A stretch of DNA of 64,000 nt, taken from contig JAPTYO010000011.1 in assembly GCA_036873135.1 (NCBI GenBank), positions 5,626,298-5,690,297 on the forward strand. The letters run 5' to 3'. The position numbers and the translations under genes are program-made. Positions 1 through 11,014 of this stretch are shown here, piece by piece (position 1 is the stretch's first letter; the number at the start of each line of letters is the position of its first letter). The notes under the pieces were generated by a model, which saw only the letters and a program-made list of their open reading frames with translations, was not told where the DNA came from and ran no database searches. Origin of the DNA: Clarkia xantiana subsp. parviflora (Eukaryota > Streptophyta > Magnoliopsida > Myrtales > Onagraceae).

Positions 1-555
1 TATTTTTTTTCCCAGACTTTGTCAAAAAGAATTCCATCTTTTGACTTCAACTTCTGAAGTAAGTCTCAGCGACTTTCCCGACATTATAGACGGCGGCCTA
101 GACGAGTGTCCAACCTCGGTAATCAATGTGTCGGAATATGCGATAGCATAACTCGCCGAATGACATCATTTATAGACCACATCGAGAAGATCGTGGTCTT
201 TCCCAATTTTAGAGTTATCCGCCAAGTGTTAACTACATTCTCATTGAGTAGCGTTCAAACATTGGACTTATGACCAACCCCTTGGGATAATTAATCCGGA
301 ACATCAAATTCGGATTACTAAAATTCAAATAACGATTTGAATTTTTCATTTCAGTAACTAAGTTTAGTCACTTCAATTACAAAAATAATTTTTTTTTCTT
401 TTCTGTTGGACAAAATAAACTTTGGCAAAACTAATTTTGGTTTTAACAAAACCAGACCCACACGGGTCTAACTCCCGTGTACATACGTGCCAAAGTTCAG
501 AAGTGTGCAATTGAAAAATTCCATAACAATTGTCATACACACTCAATTTTGGTTT
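1..555. other. intergenic, no gene recognised
   Basis: No open reading frame or known domain is convincing here. The first 300 bases have a more balanced base composition than the AT-rich stretch that follows, which may reflect an old transposon remnant, but I could not assign it to a family. Confidence 0.4.
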
Positions 556-786
556 TTTTTTTTTTTAAATTTAAATAATAATTTATAAAAAAAAAGCCAA
601 AATTTGCCAAAATCCAGGACTTGCTTTGTGGCCTTTTATCCACGCATTTGTGAGAATCAAATTTAGGCAGTGTTTTGAAAACCGGAACGGACCGGCAGTC
701 GGACCGGGTCAGACCGCGAACCGGCCATATCATCAGTTCGGTTCTAGTAAATTATAGAACTGCACAGCAGAACCGATTTGATAAGA
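556..786 (+). repeat. direct duplication, left copy (flank plus 5' half of a hAT MITE)
   Basis: This block closely matches 1345-1592. Both contain an A-rich tract, the phrase GACTTGCTTTGTGGCC, the insertion site AATTTAGG and the MITE start CAGTGTTTTGAAAACCGG. The left copy stops being similar after about 120 bases of the MITE, so it holds only the element's left half. The shared flank shows that the duplication came after the MITE had inserted. Confidence 0.75.
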
Positions 787-1344
787 TGAATTGTGTAATG
801 GATTTTGAGAATAATAATCTTGTATGTATGAAAGATACTTGAAGGTATTTATAGGGGAAGTTTACCGAATTTAAATGACGCGGTTACCCTTTGGGAATGG
901 TTTTCTCCTTAGTCGGAACAAACAGGTGACAAGTAGGTTGTCACCTCATCTTTCCTTAAGATGAGAGGTTTATTGGAGTCGGCACAAGCTGCTCGTCACC
1001 TCCTTATTCCTAAAGAGGAAGGGTTTCTTCGTGAGACTGGGTCGTCGCCTCATTCCCTTCCTTAAGAGGAAGGATTTTATCATGGGACGTCGGCTTGCTC
1101 AAAATTCGTTATTGTTGTCGCCATCTGTCAAGAGGGTGGTGTCGATCTCTGGTTTTTTCCTCTCTATTCTAGACATAAATGGTCGTCGACTTTTATTTCA
1201 TAATCCCGACTTTGATGATCCTAACTTTCTGACTGCCGACTTCAGACTATCTTGAATCGTAACCCAACAATAGCTGTGATATTTTGTCTAAAAAAATCGA
1301 TTTTTATTTCCTATATTTTAAAAAAAATGGATTTTTTTTTTTTC
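787..1344. other. spacer between the duplicated blocks, possible LTR remnant
   Basis: No gene is supported. The stretch has a TATTTATAGGGG motif near 848 and several short internal repeats built on AAGAGGAAGG and GTCGTC/GTCACCTC. These resemble the promoter half of a retrotransposon LTR, but I found no paired LTR, primer-binding site or coding domain. Confidence 0.3.
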
Positions 1345-1357
1345 TATATTTAAATAA

Positions 1358-1394
<37 letters not shown>

Positions 1395-1592
1395 AAAAAC
1401 CAAAATTTGCCAAAAGCTTGGACTTGCTTTGTGGCCTTTTCTCCACGCATTTGTGAGAATCAAATTTAGGCAGTGTTTTGAAAACCGGAACGTATCGGCA
1501 GTCGGACCGAGTCAGATCGCGAACCGGCCATACCAACGGTCCAGCTCTAGTAAATTATAGAACTGCACAGCAGAACCGGTTTGATAAGAGGA
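1345..1592 (+). repeat. direct duplication, right copy
   Basis: Right-hand partner of 556-786. It includes a longer homopurine A tract and continues into the complete hAT MITE at 1471-1892. Confidence 0.75.
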
Positions 1593-1892
1593 AGCATGGT
1601 CGGACCGGGTAAACAGGTACCGGTCTGGCCGTAAAAGAAAAGAACAACTTTATTTTTTGTAAAGAAAATATTAATTGTGTGAAGCTAGATACGAACCTAT
1701 GACCTAATCTGGAAATGTAGACGCGCTGCAACCACACTGAAAGGTAGAATGTTAAGATAAAAGCAGATATAAAGATTTTATTTAGAATTCTAAATTCCAT
1801 TTATTCAAAGGAATGGAACCAGGTTTGACCGGATTGGACCGGAAACCGATCATCATTCCGGTTCAAGGTCCGTTCCGGTTTTCAAAACACTG
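1471..1892. mobile_element. hAT-type MITE, 422 bp, 8-bp target duplication
   Basis: The terminal inverted repeats are CAGTGTTTTGAAAACCGG on the left and CCGGTTTTCAAAACACTG on the right. They are flanked by perfect 8-bp copies of AATTTAGG (1463-1470 and 1893-1900). An 8-bp duplication and a CAGTG start fit the hAT superfamily. There is no transposase, so the element is non-autonomous. The same family recurs at 36197-36570. On the minus strand the interior (about 1676-1745) resembles the D-arm and T-arm of a tRNA. Confidence 0.88.
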
Positions 1893-1950
1893 AATTTAGG
1901 TAATATAATTTGGGAAAAGTCAAAATGACTTTCAAATTGTTGTCCATAGT

Positions 1951-2342
1951 GTTGTAATGTGGAGTGTATTGTTAGATTAATGTGTTTGGTATGTATTGTA
2001 ATGTGCATTGTAATGCCAAATTTTGTCAAACAATTTACTCCGGAGATCCATCCCGCGAAGAATCGACTGAGACTTTGATGTGAGGCATAGTCCGCGTAGG
2101 GCTTCTCTAACAGGAACCTCTACGGGAACCGTCCGGCGGATCGAGAACTCCCCTTCAAGCGATCTAAGGTACACGGAAGTAAAGTAGGTATGTGCACTAT
2201 CTTCCGCTGCGTATTAGTTACCTAGCACATGTATTGATATTGTTTATGTTGTATCTACCCCGTAATAATAAAATCAAATTACAATGCACATTACAATACA
2301 TATCAAACACAGTAATCTAACATTACACTCCACATTACAACA
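1951..2342. mobile_element. inverted-repeat element (MITE-like), about 65-bp arms
   Basis: The arm at 1951-2015 begins GTTGTAATGTGGAGTGTA. It is matched by its reverse complement at 2278-2342 with only a few mismatches. The 260-bp centre is less AT-rich and has no recognised coding capacity. No clear target duplication was found, so the superfamily is open. Confidence 0.6.
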
Positions 2343-2571
2343 CAACCAAACATTGTAATTTTACTTTACATTACGTAGCTCGTATTAATTGTAATCTCAT
2401 ATTACGTCTCACATTACGTCCATCAACGTAAATTCACATCACGATTCACAATCGATAGTTGATGTTTTTTTTTATTTTATTTTTTTATTCCTTATTCAAA
2501 TTTCAAAATGAACAATGAAGAGGCTGGTAACCGTCGTCGTCATCGTCAACTTAACTAGACCTATTCTCTTA

Positions 2572-2586
2572 CTATATATATATATG
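2572..2586 (+). promoter_or_regulatory. TATA-rich tract upstream of the B3 gene
   Basis: An alternating TATATATA run lies about 60-70 bases upstream of the ATG chosen for the B3 gene at 2645. A more upstream in-frame ATG at 2588 would begin almost on top of this tract, which argues against it as the start. Confidence 0.4.
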
Positions 2587-2644
2587 TATGCCTCGTCTCC
2601 CTGCTTTCCGACTCGTGGCAGCTGTCCTCGAGGGGAAGAAGACG

Positions 2645-4529
2645 ATGAAGAAGAATCAGAGCACAGCTAAGCACCTTGTTCAGGTATTCTTCTTCTTTGC
2701 TCGTCATACTACAACCCAATTATCAGTAGAATCCCAAAAAGAAAGAATCTTTCGAGTTCTGGATGTACCATTGACCTCTCTCTTCTCATAAAAATCGTAA
2801 CTTTCTTCGAGGGGCGCGTCCGAGGAATAGTCGGCCCATATGACCGAACCATTCTTGTTATAAAAATATATAAAAAATGTAACTTTCCACGAACCCACCA
2901 CAGAATCCTTTCCCTCTGACCTCTGTATCCCGAGTTCATAATTTTAGAAATCGAATCGAAATTGTAGAAAGTTTGGTTGATCTCACTGGAATTGGAATTA
3001 TAGCTTGAAGCGTGGAATAGTTCGAGCTTTTCGATTCGGGGCTCCTAGAAGTAATGATTCACTATTGCTTGCATAAATTCCTTGTTGTTTGGGGCTGAAG
3101 TTACTAGATTGGACAAACTATACAGATGAGTACAATAAGTGTAACTGCACATAAAAAAATGTATTTGCTGCACAATTTTTTTTTGCGATCTGCTTTTGTG
3201 ATTTTTGATTTTATTGGCTTTTTATAATCTGTTTGTGATTACTTACCATTTGTAACCAACCAAGGATTAGTGCTTTCAATCATGTATGTATTACATCATA
3301 TCTTGCCCCTCTATCTTAACATCTGCATTTTTTACAGGTCCACATTAATAGTCCAGGAGGGTCTAAAAGGTTAGTAGATCATATTTTCTAGATTCAACTC
3401 TCTTATTGATTTCTAAAACTATATTCTTGTAATTAAGATGAGGAATTCCTATGTTTTTTTGTAGTAAAAAGAGAAAGAGAACTACAGAAGATGATTTTGA
3501 TGCTAATACCAACACCGAGGTCCTCCTAGCCAACAACTTCAAACAAGCAAAAGCTATTCAGTTTTCTCTGCCACTCGAATACCCGACCTTTCTCAAACCA
3601 ATCCGCCATTATCATGTTAGTGGCGGATTTTGGCTGGTAAAGAACAGTTATTTTTCAACTAAATGAGTGATAATACTGCTTTAATTTCATAACCTATACT
3701 TCATTTGCATTAACAAAATGATCATCAATGTTGGTAATGGTAGGGTTTTCCTAAAGAATTCTGCAAGCTGTATTTATCATGGAAAGACACCACCATACTT
3801 TTGGAAGATGAAGAAGGGAAAGAATATAAAACAAAATACCATTATTGTCGGGAAAAGTCGGGGCTGAGCACCGGATGGAAAGAATTCAGTAAAGCTCATG
3901 ATTTAGTGGTTGGAGATGTGTTAGTTTTCCAAGCACTAGGTCCGACCAAATTTAAGGTAATTAGTAGTTACTCACTTGTTATGGATAAATATATACATAA
4001 TAGGGTAGATTCTATAATTAATAATAATATTTATTTATGCATTGGTTATGAAATTAGCATTTTATTTAATATGATTATTCAATTAGCATTAATAGGGAAT
4101 ATTTCCATAGATTTTATATTTCCTAATATGTAATGGTTGATTCATATTTAAAGGGAAGATTACGAATAAAAAAGACAAGCAGAAAGTTAAACAGAAACCT
4201 AGGTTTCAGAAAATAAATTCTCTCTAATGAGTACAGGGTTAGTGCTCCCCTTGATGAGCCCAACTTTCCACCTACCACACATCTATCATATTCATGGCCA
4301 TTAGATCCTATTCTAGGATCATAACATCACTCCTCTTTAGCTCTTTAAATGATACTCACCAAAGAAATAATTAATGTTCATCATTTGTCAGGTGTACATT
4401 GGGAGATCAAGTGAAGCCCGCAAAGCTATCAAGTCAGAGGAAACAGTTCCCAGTATGGTCACTGCTAACTACCCTAAACTGACGATTCTTGAAAGCTTTA
4501 AAAATAACTTGCATTGCAAGTTTCTGTGA
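2645..4529 (+). CDS. B3 DNA-binding domain protein
   Basis: Predicted coding exons are 2645-2683, 3338-3369, 3465-3636, 3744-3956 and 4392-4529, all with GT..AG introns and matching phases, giving about 197 residues. A basic KKRKR stretch (a likely nuclear signal) precedes a single B3 domain at roughly residues 55-160. It is recognised by FSLPLEYPTFLKPI, the GFPKEFC motif, and the closing GDVLVFQ / FKVYI strand. B3 proteins bind DNA in the nucleus through this barrel. Size and layout match small plant B3 proteins of the Os01g0234100 type. An in-frame ATG at 2588 would add 19 residues but sits beside the TATA tract. The next coding region (RBR ligase) starts only 80 bp after this stop. The DNA target is not readable from sequence. 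Confidence 0.8.
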
Positions 4530-4608
4530 CTTGCACTTCAAGCTTCACCTGCCCACTAATCAATCTGCTTCCTTTCTTATTCTTTTGATTTTGGGATAAC
4601 TTCAACAG

Positions 4609-5568
4609 AAGTGGGTCAATCTTCAAATTCTGCATCCCCCACCAAGTTCAGTTGTGAAATTTGTGTTGAAAGAAAGCACATGGATGATTCATTTCAGGTG
4701 CAGGGTTGCATACATTCTTACTGTAGAGATTGCATAACTCAGTAAGTTGTCATAATATTTAGATTAGTAAACCAGTGAGTTTTTTGGATCAAAACAAATC
4801 AACCAATCTTAATCTTAATGTTAGGTACATCATCTCTAAATTGGACCAAAACATCACATGGGTCAAGTGTCCAGTTGAAAATTGTGAAGGGTACTTAGAA
4901 ACTGAGCATTGCCGGTCAATCTTGCCTAATGATGTTTATGAACGATGGGGGAAAGCTCTTTGCGAGGCGCTTATTCCTGGAGCAGAGAAATTCTACTGCC
5001 CGTTCAAGGATTGCTCGGCGGTACTAATCAAAGATGGGGATGAAGTAGTAAGGGAATCGGAGTGCCCTCACTGCTTTAGATTGTTGTGTGCTCGATGTGA
5101 ATCTCCATGGCATGCAGAGATGGATTGTGTGGAGTTTCAGGAGCTGAATAAGGACGAGAGGGAGAGGGAAGACATAATGCTAATGAAGCTTGCCGAGAAA
5201 AAGAAGTGGAAGAGGTGCCCTTCGTGCAAATTCTACGTACAGAAGAAAGATGGCTGTTTGTTTGTTAAATGCAGGTAAAATCCATCATCTAATTCTACAA
5301 AGTGTAGTCTAAAAAACCATTTTCACTCTCCAAATGAGTTTTGGTCGGGTTTAGAAGAGTTTTAACAGTTTTCCTTAAAATTTATCTGCAATAGATGGTG
5401 AATTTTTATGGACTGAATCATTCATGATTTCTTGTTCTTCTTTCAGATTAGGATGGTAATGACTTGTGTGTGTTGGTGTAAATTTGTTACAGGTGCGGAG
5501 TTGAGTTCTGCTACTCCTGTGGAAAGCAACCGACTATTTCACATTACTGCAGGTATTGCAGGCACTAG
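4609..5568 (+). CDS. RBR-type E3 ubiquitin ligase, N-terminus missing
   Basis: Coding exons are 4609-4741, 4825-5274 and 5493-5568 (stop TAG). The order is RING1 (CEIC, then CIHSYCRDC and CPVENC), an IBR domain (CPFKDC, CPHC, CARC, HAEMDC) and RING2 (CPSC...DGC...CRCGVEFCYSCG). The cysteine in KKDGC aligns with the catalytic RING2 cysteine of RBR enzymes, which accept ubiquitin as a thioester before passing it to substrate. The first exon opens at a splice acceptor (TTCAACAG), has an in-frame stop just upstream and no in-frame ATG before RING1. Plant relatives usually carry a longer N-terminal part, often RNase H-like. So this is a 5'-truncated gene, has an unidentified upstream exon, or is spliced to the B3 gene. 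Confidence 0.75.
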
Positions 5569-6384
5569 TTGACTGTTTATTTCCCTCCCTTTTTATTGCG
5601 GGCACGTTACTTGCAACACAAGAAATAGGAATCGGTGTTTGTTTCGGGGGTAAACTATAAATTGGGCTCATTTTGTTGAAATTTGGTGGAAAAGCAACGC
5701 GTGAGGATCATGTAAATTTGGCACACATGTTATCCAATCTCTTTGTTTGAGTTGAGTTTCGACTTTATTTTGTGGTACTCGGATATGATATATCGATAGC
5801 CAGTCCTTTGAGGATGGGGTTCTCCTCAAGATTAGCTGTTTGTGCAAAAAGAAGATGTGTTTGTGCAAAACGAATGTAATAAAAAGCAAGGATGTTGGAT
5901 AATGCAAAAAAGCAATCATCAACATAAATACATCAAAATAATAAAAAGCAAGGATGTTGGATAATGCAAAAGGAAGGACTTTACAACAGAAAGTAGATTC
6001 AGCTATCACTTTCTCCTCACACAAAGTACAAGTAAATAATTAGTAATAAAGTATGTTTAAAAAATGGAGTTCAAGTATTACTTCTTAAAGAGTATATAAA
6101 CGCACGACAATTTTATGGAATACAATTATGTAAAACCATTGTAGTAGATGCTCTAATGGAATACCTTGCTTTACAATATTTTCCATATATATGTATGTAT
6201 ATGAACATATAGAAAACTGGAAACCTTGACTGAGCAAAAAGATCCTCAAGATGGAGAAACAATCACCTTTTTATTAGATGACATAACAAACACAGACCAA
6301 ACAAACAAAGCTCCATCACTCAATCTTTCTTACATCCTGACATAATCATCACAATCTATAGATTGTCATCCCATATACTTTACC
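5569..6384. other. intergenic with a short direct repeat
   Basis: No gene is supported. A block of about 32 bp containing AAGCAAGGATGTTGGATAATG occurs twice, near 5878 and 5938, spaced about 60 bp apart. The rest is AT-rich and may include the RBR 3' UTR. Confidence 0.5.
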
Positions 6385-6995
6385 CTAAATATCATCATCG
6401 GAGTCATTATTGGAGTCATCATCGGAGTCATCATTGGAGTCATCATCGGAGTCATCATTGGAGTCAACAAGACCACCATCGGAGTCATCATCGGAGTAAA
6501 CAAGACCATCATAATATTCATAATCACCACTGAAGTCATCTGGTCTGCGCAAGTGCTTGATCCCCACTTATCACATATTTTACTCCAAGCAGTGGGACTG
6601 TTCCAATATTTATTAAGATAAATATTGGAACACCGTCGTAAATCAAGGGATTCTAGATGGGGACAACCTTCAAGTATGGCATATAGGCCCGATTCTGTCA
6701 TCCCATTTCCAAATACCTGGAGGTGGCGCAACTCAGGCATGTACTTTCCTATTGTCACTGCTTCACCATCTTTCCAAACTATATTTCTGGAATCCCGACG
6801 ATTTATTTTCAGCGACTTGAGATGAGGACAGCATTCACCAAATCTTTGTAAAGTCAGTTCAGATATTATTTCGTCACAGTGAGAAATCTCAAGATCCTCC
6901 AGCAATGGAAGCCTATTCGCTATTCTGCATAATACTTCATCTGTTATACCCAATTTGATAGGTTTCAGATGAGAAAGAGGCGCAGTAGAAAGCAA
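6385..6995 (-). pseudogene. F-box/LRR protein fragment (SKIP19/FBL23-like), frameshifted and truncated
   Basis: On the minus strand a leucine-rich repeat region reads cleanly from 6995: LPLLEDLEISHCDEI, CCPHLKSLKINRR, MPELRHLQVFGNGMT, CPHLESLDLRRC. This pattern is typical of plant SKIP19/F-box-LRR 23 proteins, which act as SCF ubiquitin-ligase adaptors. Near 6567 the frame breaks. The expected tail (IKHLRRPDDFSGDYEYYDG, then an acidic run) continues in another frame directly after two stop codons. The region starts at a plausible splice acceptor (TATAG at 6996-7000), but no upstream exon with an F-box is visible, since repeats begin at about 7.1 kb. The missing F-box and the frameshift support a pseudogene. 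Confidence 0.75.
6398..6470 (-). repeat. 12-bp tandem repeat coding Asp/Ser run
   Basis: On the plus strand units alternate GGAGTCATCATC and GGAGTCATCATT. On the minus strand they code D-D-D-S and N-D-D-S repeats in the acidic tail of the broken F-box/LRR gene. Confidence 0.8.
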
Positions 6996-7159
6996 CTATA
7001 CTAAAATTAGGTTTTCATTCTTCTGTGTGCACTTGCTGTGCAATACTTACAATAATAAAAGAAGACATTGTTGGGTCAAACCTCTAAGTAAATGGGCTGG
7101 ACCGACTGACCCGACCCGACCGACTCTACTGACCCGATTCCTAAATATAGACAGACTCG

Positions 7160-7338
7160 TAACTATGGCTGGCAATTTGTGACACGACACGATAGCACGA
7201 CACGATACGAACACGCACGAAAAAAAAACGTTTTAGTGCTAGCATATGGCAGCACGATAACATGATAGCACGAACACGATTAACACGACATATCTTCCGT
7301 GCCGTGTTCGTGTTTGTGACACGACACGATAGCACGAC
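7160..7338. repeat. hAT-like remnant rich in ACACGACACGA motifs
   Basis: The block begins GGCTGGCAATTTGTGACACG and is filled with repeats of CACGACACGATAGCACGAC and their reverse complements. This resembles the subterminal repeats of plant hAT elements. Its right end is cut off where the next element begins at about 7340, and no target duplication was found. A weaker relative is at about 11414-11460. Confidence 0.45.
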
Positions 7339-7339
7339 A

Positions 7340-8031
7340 TAACAGAGGTCTGAAATTTCAATTTTGTTGATTTGAGGTTTTCTGTCCATTTTTAGGGTTA
7401 AATTTAACAGAATTGTGTGAAATGACATTTTTGCCCCTTTAATATTTTGTTTTATTTAATATCTTATATAAGTAAATGTGAAATGACAATTTTACCCCTA
7501 AAGTCAAATTAAAACCACCCAGCTCCGTCCACCGCCACCCGACTCCGGCCACCACCACCCGACTCCGGCGACCACCACCTCGACTCCGACGACCACCACC
7601 TCGGCTCCGGCGACCCGACTCCGGCCACCACCTCAGCAAAAAAACTCCGATCGGAGCCCAATCGGAGCCTTGGTGGTATTCGCCGGAGTACGGTTGGTGG
7701 TCGCCGGAGTACGGTGGTGGTCGCCGGAATACGGTTGGTGGTCGCCGGAGTTGGGTTGGTGGAGTCGTGGTGGCTTCAAGGGCATTTTGGTCTTTTCACT
7801 TCAAGCATGTGAGGGGCACACTTGATAGAATGACATTTTTGGAAATTTATTTTATTTCCGGTCACATGCCAAGCATGTGACCAACTTCCGTTAGTTTTAA
7901 CGGAAAAAACTAACGGAGACCGCTGTTATCAACAAAACTGAAATTTCAGACCTCTGTTATTAACTTTTTAAATTTCAGACATCTTCCGTTAACATGGGTG
8001 ATAGTTCAGACCTTTCATAGGTTCTTAACCC
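7340..8031. mobile_element. Mutator-like MITE, left end lost
   Basis: This copy matches the complete element at 58292-59170 along its length: the same terminal AGACCTTTCATAGGTTCTT AACCC right end, the same GC-rich block of CCGGCGACCACCACC repeats at 7510-7760, and the same internal palindrome at 7860-7882. The left terminal repeat is missing and replaced by hAT-like sequence at 7338. There is no coding capacity. Confidence 0.75.
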
Positions 8032-8600
8032 TTATTTTTTCTGAACATTTTACTAGCTAAGTTATATACAGCTTGTTAGCTCAGCTATCCTATATATTGT
8101 GTACATAGTTTGCTAGCTAGCTAGCAATTTATTCAATTCAATTTGATTGATTTTGTTCAGCACGTGCTGGATAAGTGATCATTTTGCCTAAATTAAATGA
8201 AAATCCTAATGAAAGTTTCATTTTGTCTAAATTAAATGAGAATCCTAACAAATCTAGCAAATTGATAAATAAGCATATATATGCATGGTGTGTTCGTGAT
8301 ATACCCTTGTTCTGTATTTTCAGGCTACAGAAAACATTAACGCAATGATTCGGGAGGTAGATGTTCGGAGTCGGGGTGTGGTTTGGTTGATCTCAATCTC
8401 GAGCAGCTTATGAGGTCGGAGCGAGGACGACAAAACTGACAGCGGTGGCGGCCGTAGTGGTCGGAACCGGTGACGAACGTGGCGGCAGCCTAGGCTGGCG
8501 GTGGACGAATCAATGCGGATGATAGATGCAGAACTAGTTCTAACCTTCACCGGAACGAACTGGATCGGAAGTTGCCGTCAGCAGAGGGAGGAGGAACGAC
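8032..8600. other. intergenic, partly retroelement-like
   Basis: No gene is supported. A TTTTG(C/T)CTAAATTAAATGA phrase is repeated at about 8183 and 8223. From about 8330 the composition turns GC-richer and leads directly into a primer-binding-site-like sequence at 8603-8614. It is probably the interior of the retroelement described next. Confidence 0.4.
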
Positions 8601-8902
8601 AAGCTTTGATACCAATTGTTACAAACAAATGGAAGAGGCCAACCCAATAAACTAGTATTTAGGTGGAGGACCCATTTGACTTATATTCACCACAAGGTTG
8701 GTTACCCAACAGGTGTGGGATATTAATATATGACAATATTGTCATGGACAAATATCCCACACCATGAGCCTATCGTTCCTAATGGCTCTGATACCAATTG
8801 TTACAAACCAAATGGAAGAGCTTAACCCAATAAACTAGTCTATTAGGTGGGATGACCCATTACCACATAGTTGGTTACCCAACCAGTGTGGGATATTAGT
8901 AC

Positions 8903-9938
8903 TAGGGCTGGGCATGGTTCGGTTCTGGGCCGAACCGGTTCAGAACCGAACCGGAACCTGATTTAAGGTTCAGCCGGTTTTCTATACCTGGCATGAACCG
9001 AACCGGATTCACGGCTCCAGAACCAAACCATGGCAGAACCGGTTCAGAACAGGTTCTGAACCTTTTTTTTTTTTTTGCTTCAATCCTTTTTTTATTTAAA
9101 GTTCTAAATTCTAATTACGCACCAAATTCGATAATAGACGAACAATTCATAAACTTTCAAAATATAAAGATAACCAATCACTTCAACATAGATAGTATCG
9201 AAATCTAAATTCCAAACAATTTGATAATATAAGTTGAAATATTTAAAGCATAAATCTTGAGACTTCCACCGGTTCTCGAGGGCGACATGCGTAGCTCAAA
9301 CGTCAATAGTGCAACAAATCTATGAATGAAAAATAAATAAAAAGAGTTAGTATATGAAGTAAGTTAATCATGAATAAAACATAATTGTCTTGAACTGGGT
9401 TCAGTTAAACAGTACTGAATTCGGTTCAGTTCTCAAACTGAACTGAGCCGTCGACGAACCCAAAATAAAAAATTCATCAAAAAATCGTTGTTAGTGATTC
9501 GAACGAGGAAGGCATTATTAAATTGTATCAATTGAAAGAAACAGATCGATTCAAACTCATTTAACGAAATCCTACAAAAACAATAAACGCTATAGGAAGT
9601 TAGAATTTAGGAACTCACCGTATCAAATTGGACTGGGCAAAACTCGTCGGCGATGTGGTGGACGAAGGATGGAGGTCCGGCGGGAGTGGCAGCGGCAGTT
9701 CTTCAGGAGAGGCGGGAGCGGCACTGCAATTTTTTTTACTGGACTGAGGAACGACTGTAATTAGGAGCGGCATAGGGTTAATAATTTTTTTTTAACAACC
9801 GGTTCAGAACCGGTTCTGAACCGGCTGAGAACCGCTCCTAATATATATATTAAAAACCAAACCATATATAAACCGGTTCGGCCAGAACCGGTTCTAGCCG
9901 GTTCGGTTCAACCGAACCGATTTTTTTGCCCAGCCCTA
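8903..9938. mobile_element. hAT element, non-autonomous, 1,036 bp
   Basis: It starts TAGGGCTGGGCATGG and ends TTTGCCCAGCCCTA. Perfect 8-bp target duplications ATTAGTAC flank it at 8895-8902 and 9939-9946. Subterminal zones are packed with GAACCGGTTC-type repeats. The interior has a GC-rich segment at 9620-9725 that on the minus strand ends in a splice-donor-like GTGAGT, perhaps the first exon of the ancestral transposase gene. No transposase reading frame remains. Confidence 0.9.
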
Positions 9939-10013
9939 ATTAGTACCATGACAATATTGTCATGGAAAAATATCCCACACCGGTTGGTTTACCAACTATG
10001 TGGTATACAAGTC

Positions 10014-11014
10014 TAGGGCTGGGCATGGTTCGGTTTTTGGCCGAACCGGTTCAGAACCGAACCGGAACCAGATTTTAGGTTCAGTTGGTTTTCTATACCA
10101 GGTAAGAACCGAACCAGATTTTAGGTCCTAGAACCGAACCATAGGAGAACCGGTTTTGAACCTTTTTTTCATTTTTTTTTTACTAAAATTCAAAATATAC
10201 ACCTTTTTTTTTACTAAAATTCAAAATATACAACCAATATAGAACTATTCCTAAGTTAAGTTTCGAGTTCAAAACTAAACTCAATTGACTGTAGAACTGA
10301 TATGAGCTAACATAATATATAATAACTATATATAAGTAAACAAATCTGCTATGACCACCTATATATCCAATATGAACCAAACCCAAATAGTGAAGGATCT
10401 ACCCTATGGGTGTAAACGATTCAAGCTACTCGTGAGCTTCTCGAGATCGGTTTGGTCAATATTCAAATTCGACTCACTAAATTTCGAGTCGAGTTGAACT
10501 TTTTTTGATACGAGTCGAGTTCGAGTTCACTTGTACTCGACTCGAGAGGCTCGCGAGCCTAATCGAGCTTTTTTGTTTTGCATATTCGAGTCGAGTTCGA
10601 GTTCGAGTTTGAGTTTTTCGAGTTTTACGTAATAATATTATATATGTATATATTGAGTCGAGGAAGAGTTCGACCTCGAGCTAAGGCTCGGTCGAGTTCG
10701 AGCTCGAGTAAACTGAGTCGAGTCGAGCTTGTCGGATACTCGGCTTGTTTATAACCCTTTAATCTACCCAAAAAAAAAGATGCAAGAGTGTGTTACTATT
10801 TAATAATTTAGGCTTTATGTAATAAAAGTGGTTCTGAAAAACTGGTTCAAAACCGGTTCGGAACCTGTTTTGAACCAGTTGAAAACCGCTCCATATATTC
10901 CTTATCAAAACCGAACCATTTAAGAACCGGTTCAGTCAGAACCGGTTTGTATTGGTTCGGTTCCGGTTTGGTTCCGGTTCGGTTCGCCCGAACCGGTTTT
11001 TATGCCCAGCCCTA
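10014..11014. mobile_element. hAT element, non-autonomous, 1,001 bp
   Basis: Same family as 8903-9938: ends TAGGGCTGGGCATGG and ATGCCCAGCCCTA, with 8-bp target duplications TACAAGTC at 10006-10013 and 11015-11022. It contains a second, smaller element at 10405-10761. No transposase is present. Confidence 0.9.
10405..10761. mobile_element. hAT MITE nested inside the hAT element
   Basis: Ends are TATGGGTGTAAACG and GTTTATAACCCTTTA, with 8-bp target duplications ATCTACCC at 10397-10404 and 10762-10769. The interior is made of GAGTCGAGTTCGAG-type repeats. It interrupts the 10014-11014 element, so it is the younger insertion. Confidence 0.85.

Noticed and set aside
5668..6024. 118-residue minus-strand reading frame after the RBR gene
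   Set aside because: No family signature, low-complexity start, and it spans the 60-bp-spaced direct repeat. It is likely a chance frame.
7510..7760. Glycine-rich or proline-rich protein gene in the GC-rich block
   Set aside because: The same block recurs inside MITE copies at 47.2 and 58.6 kb, and the frames end within the element.
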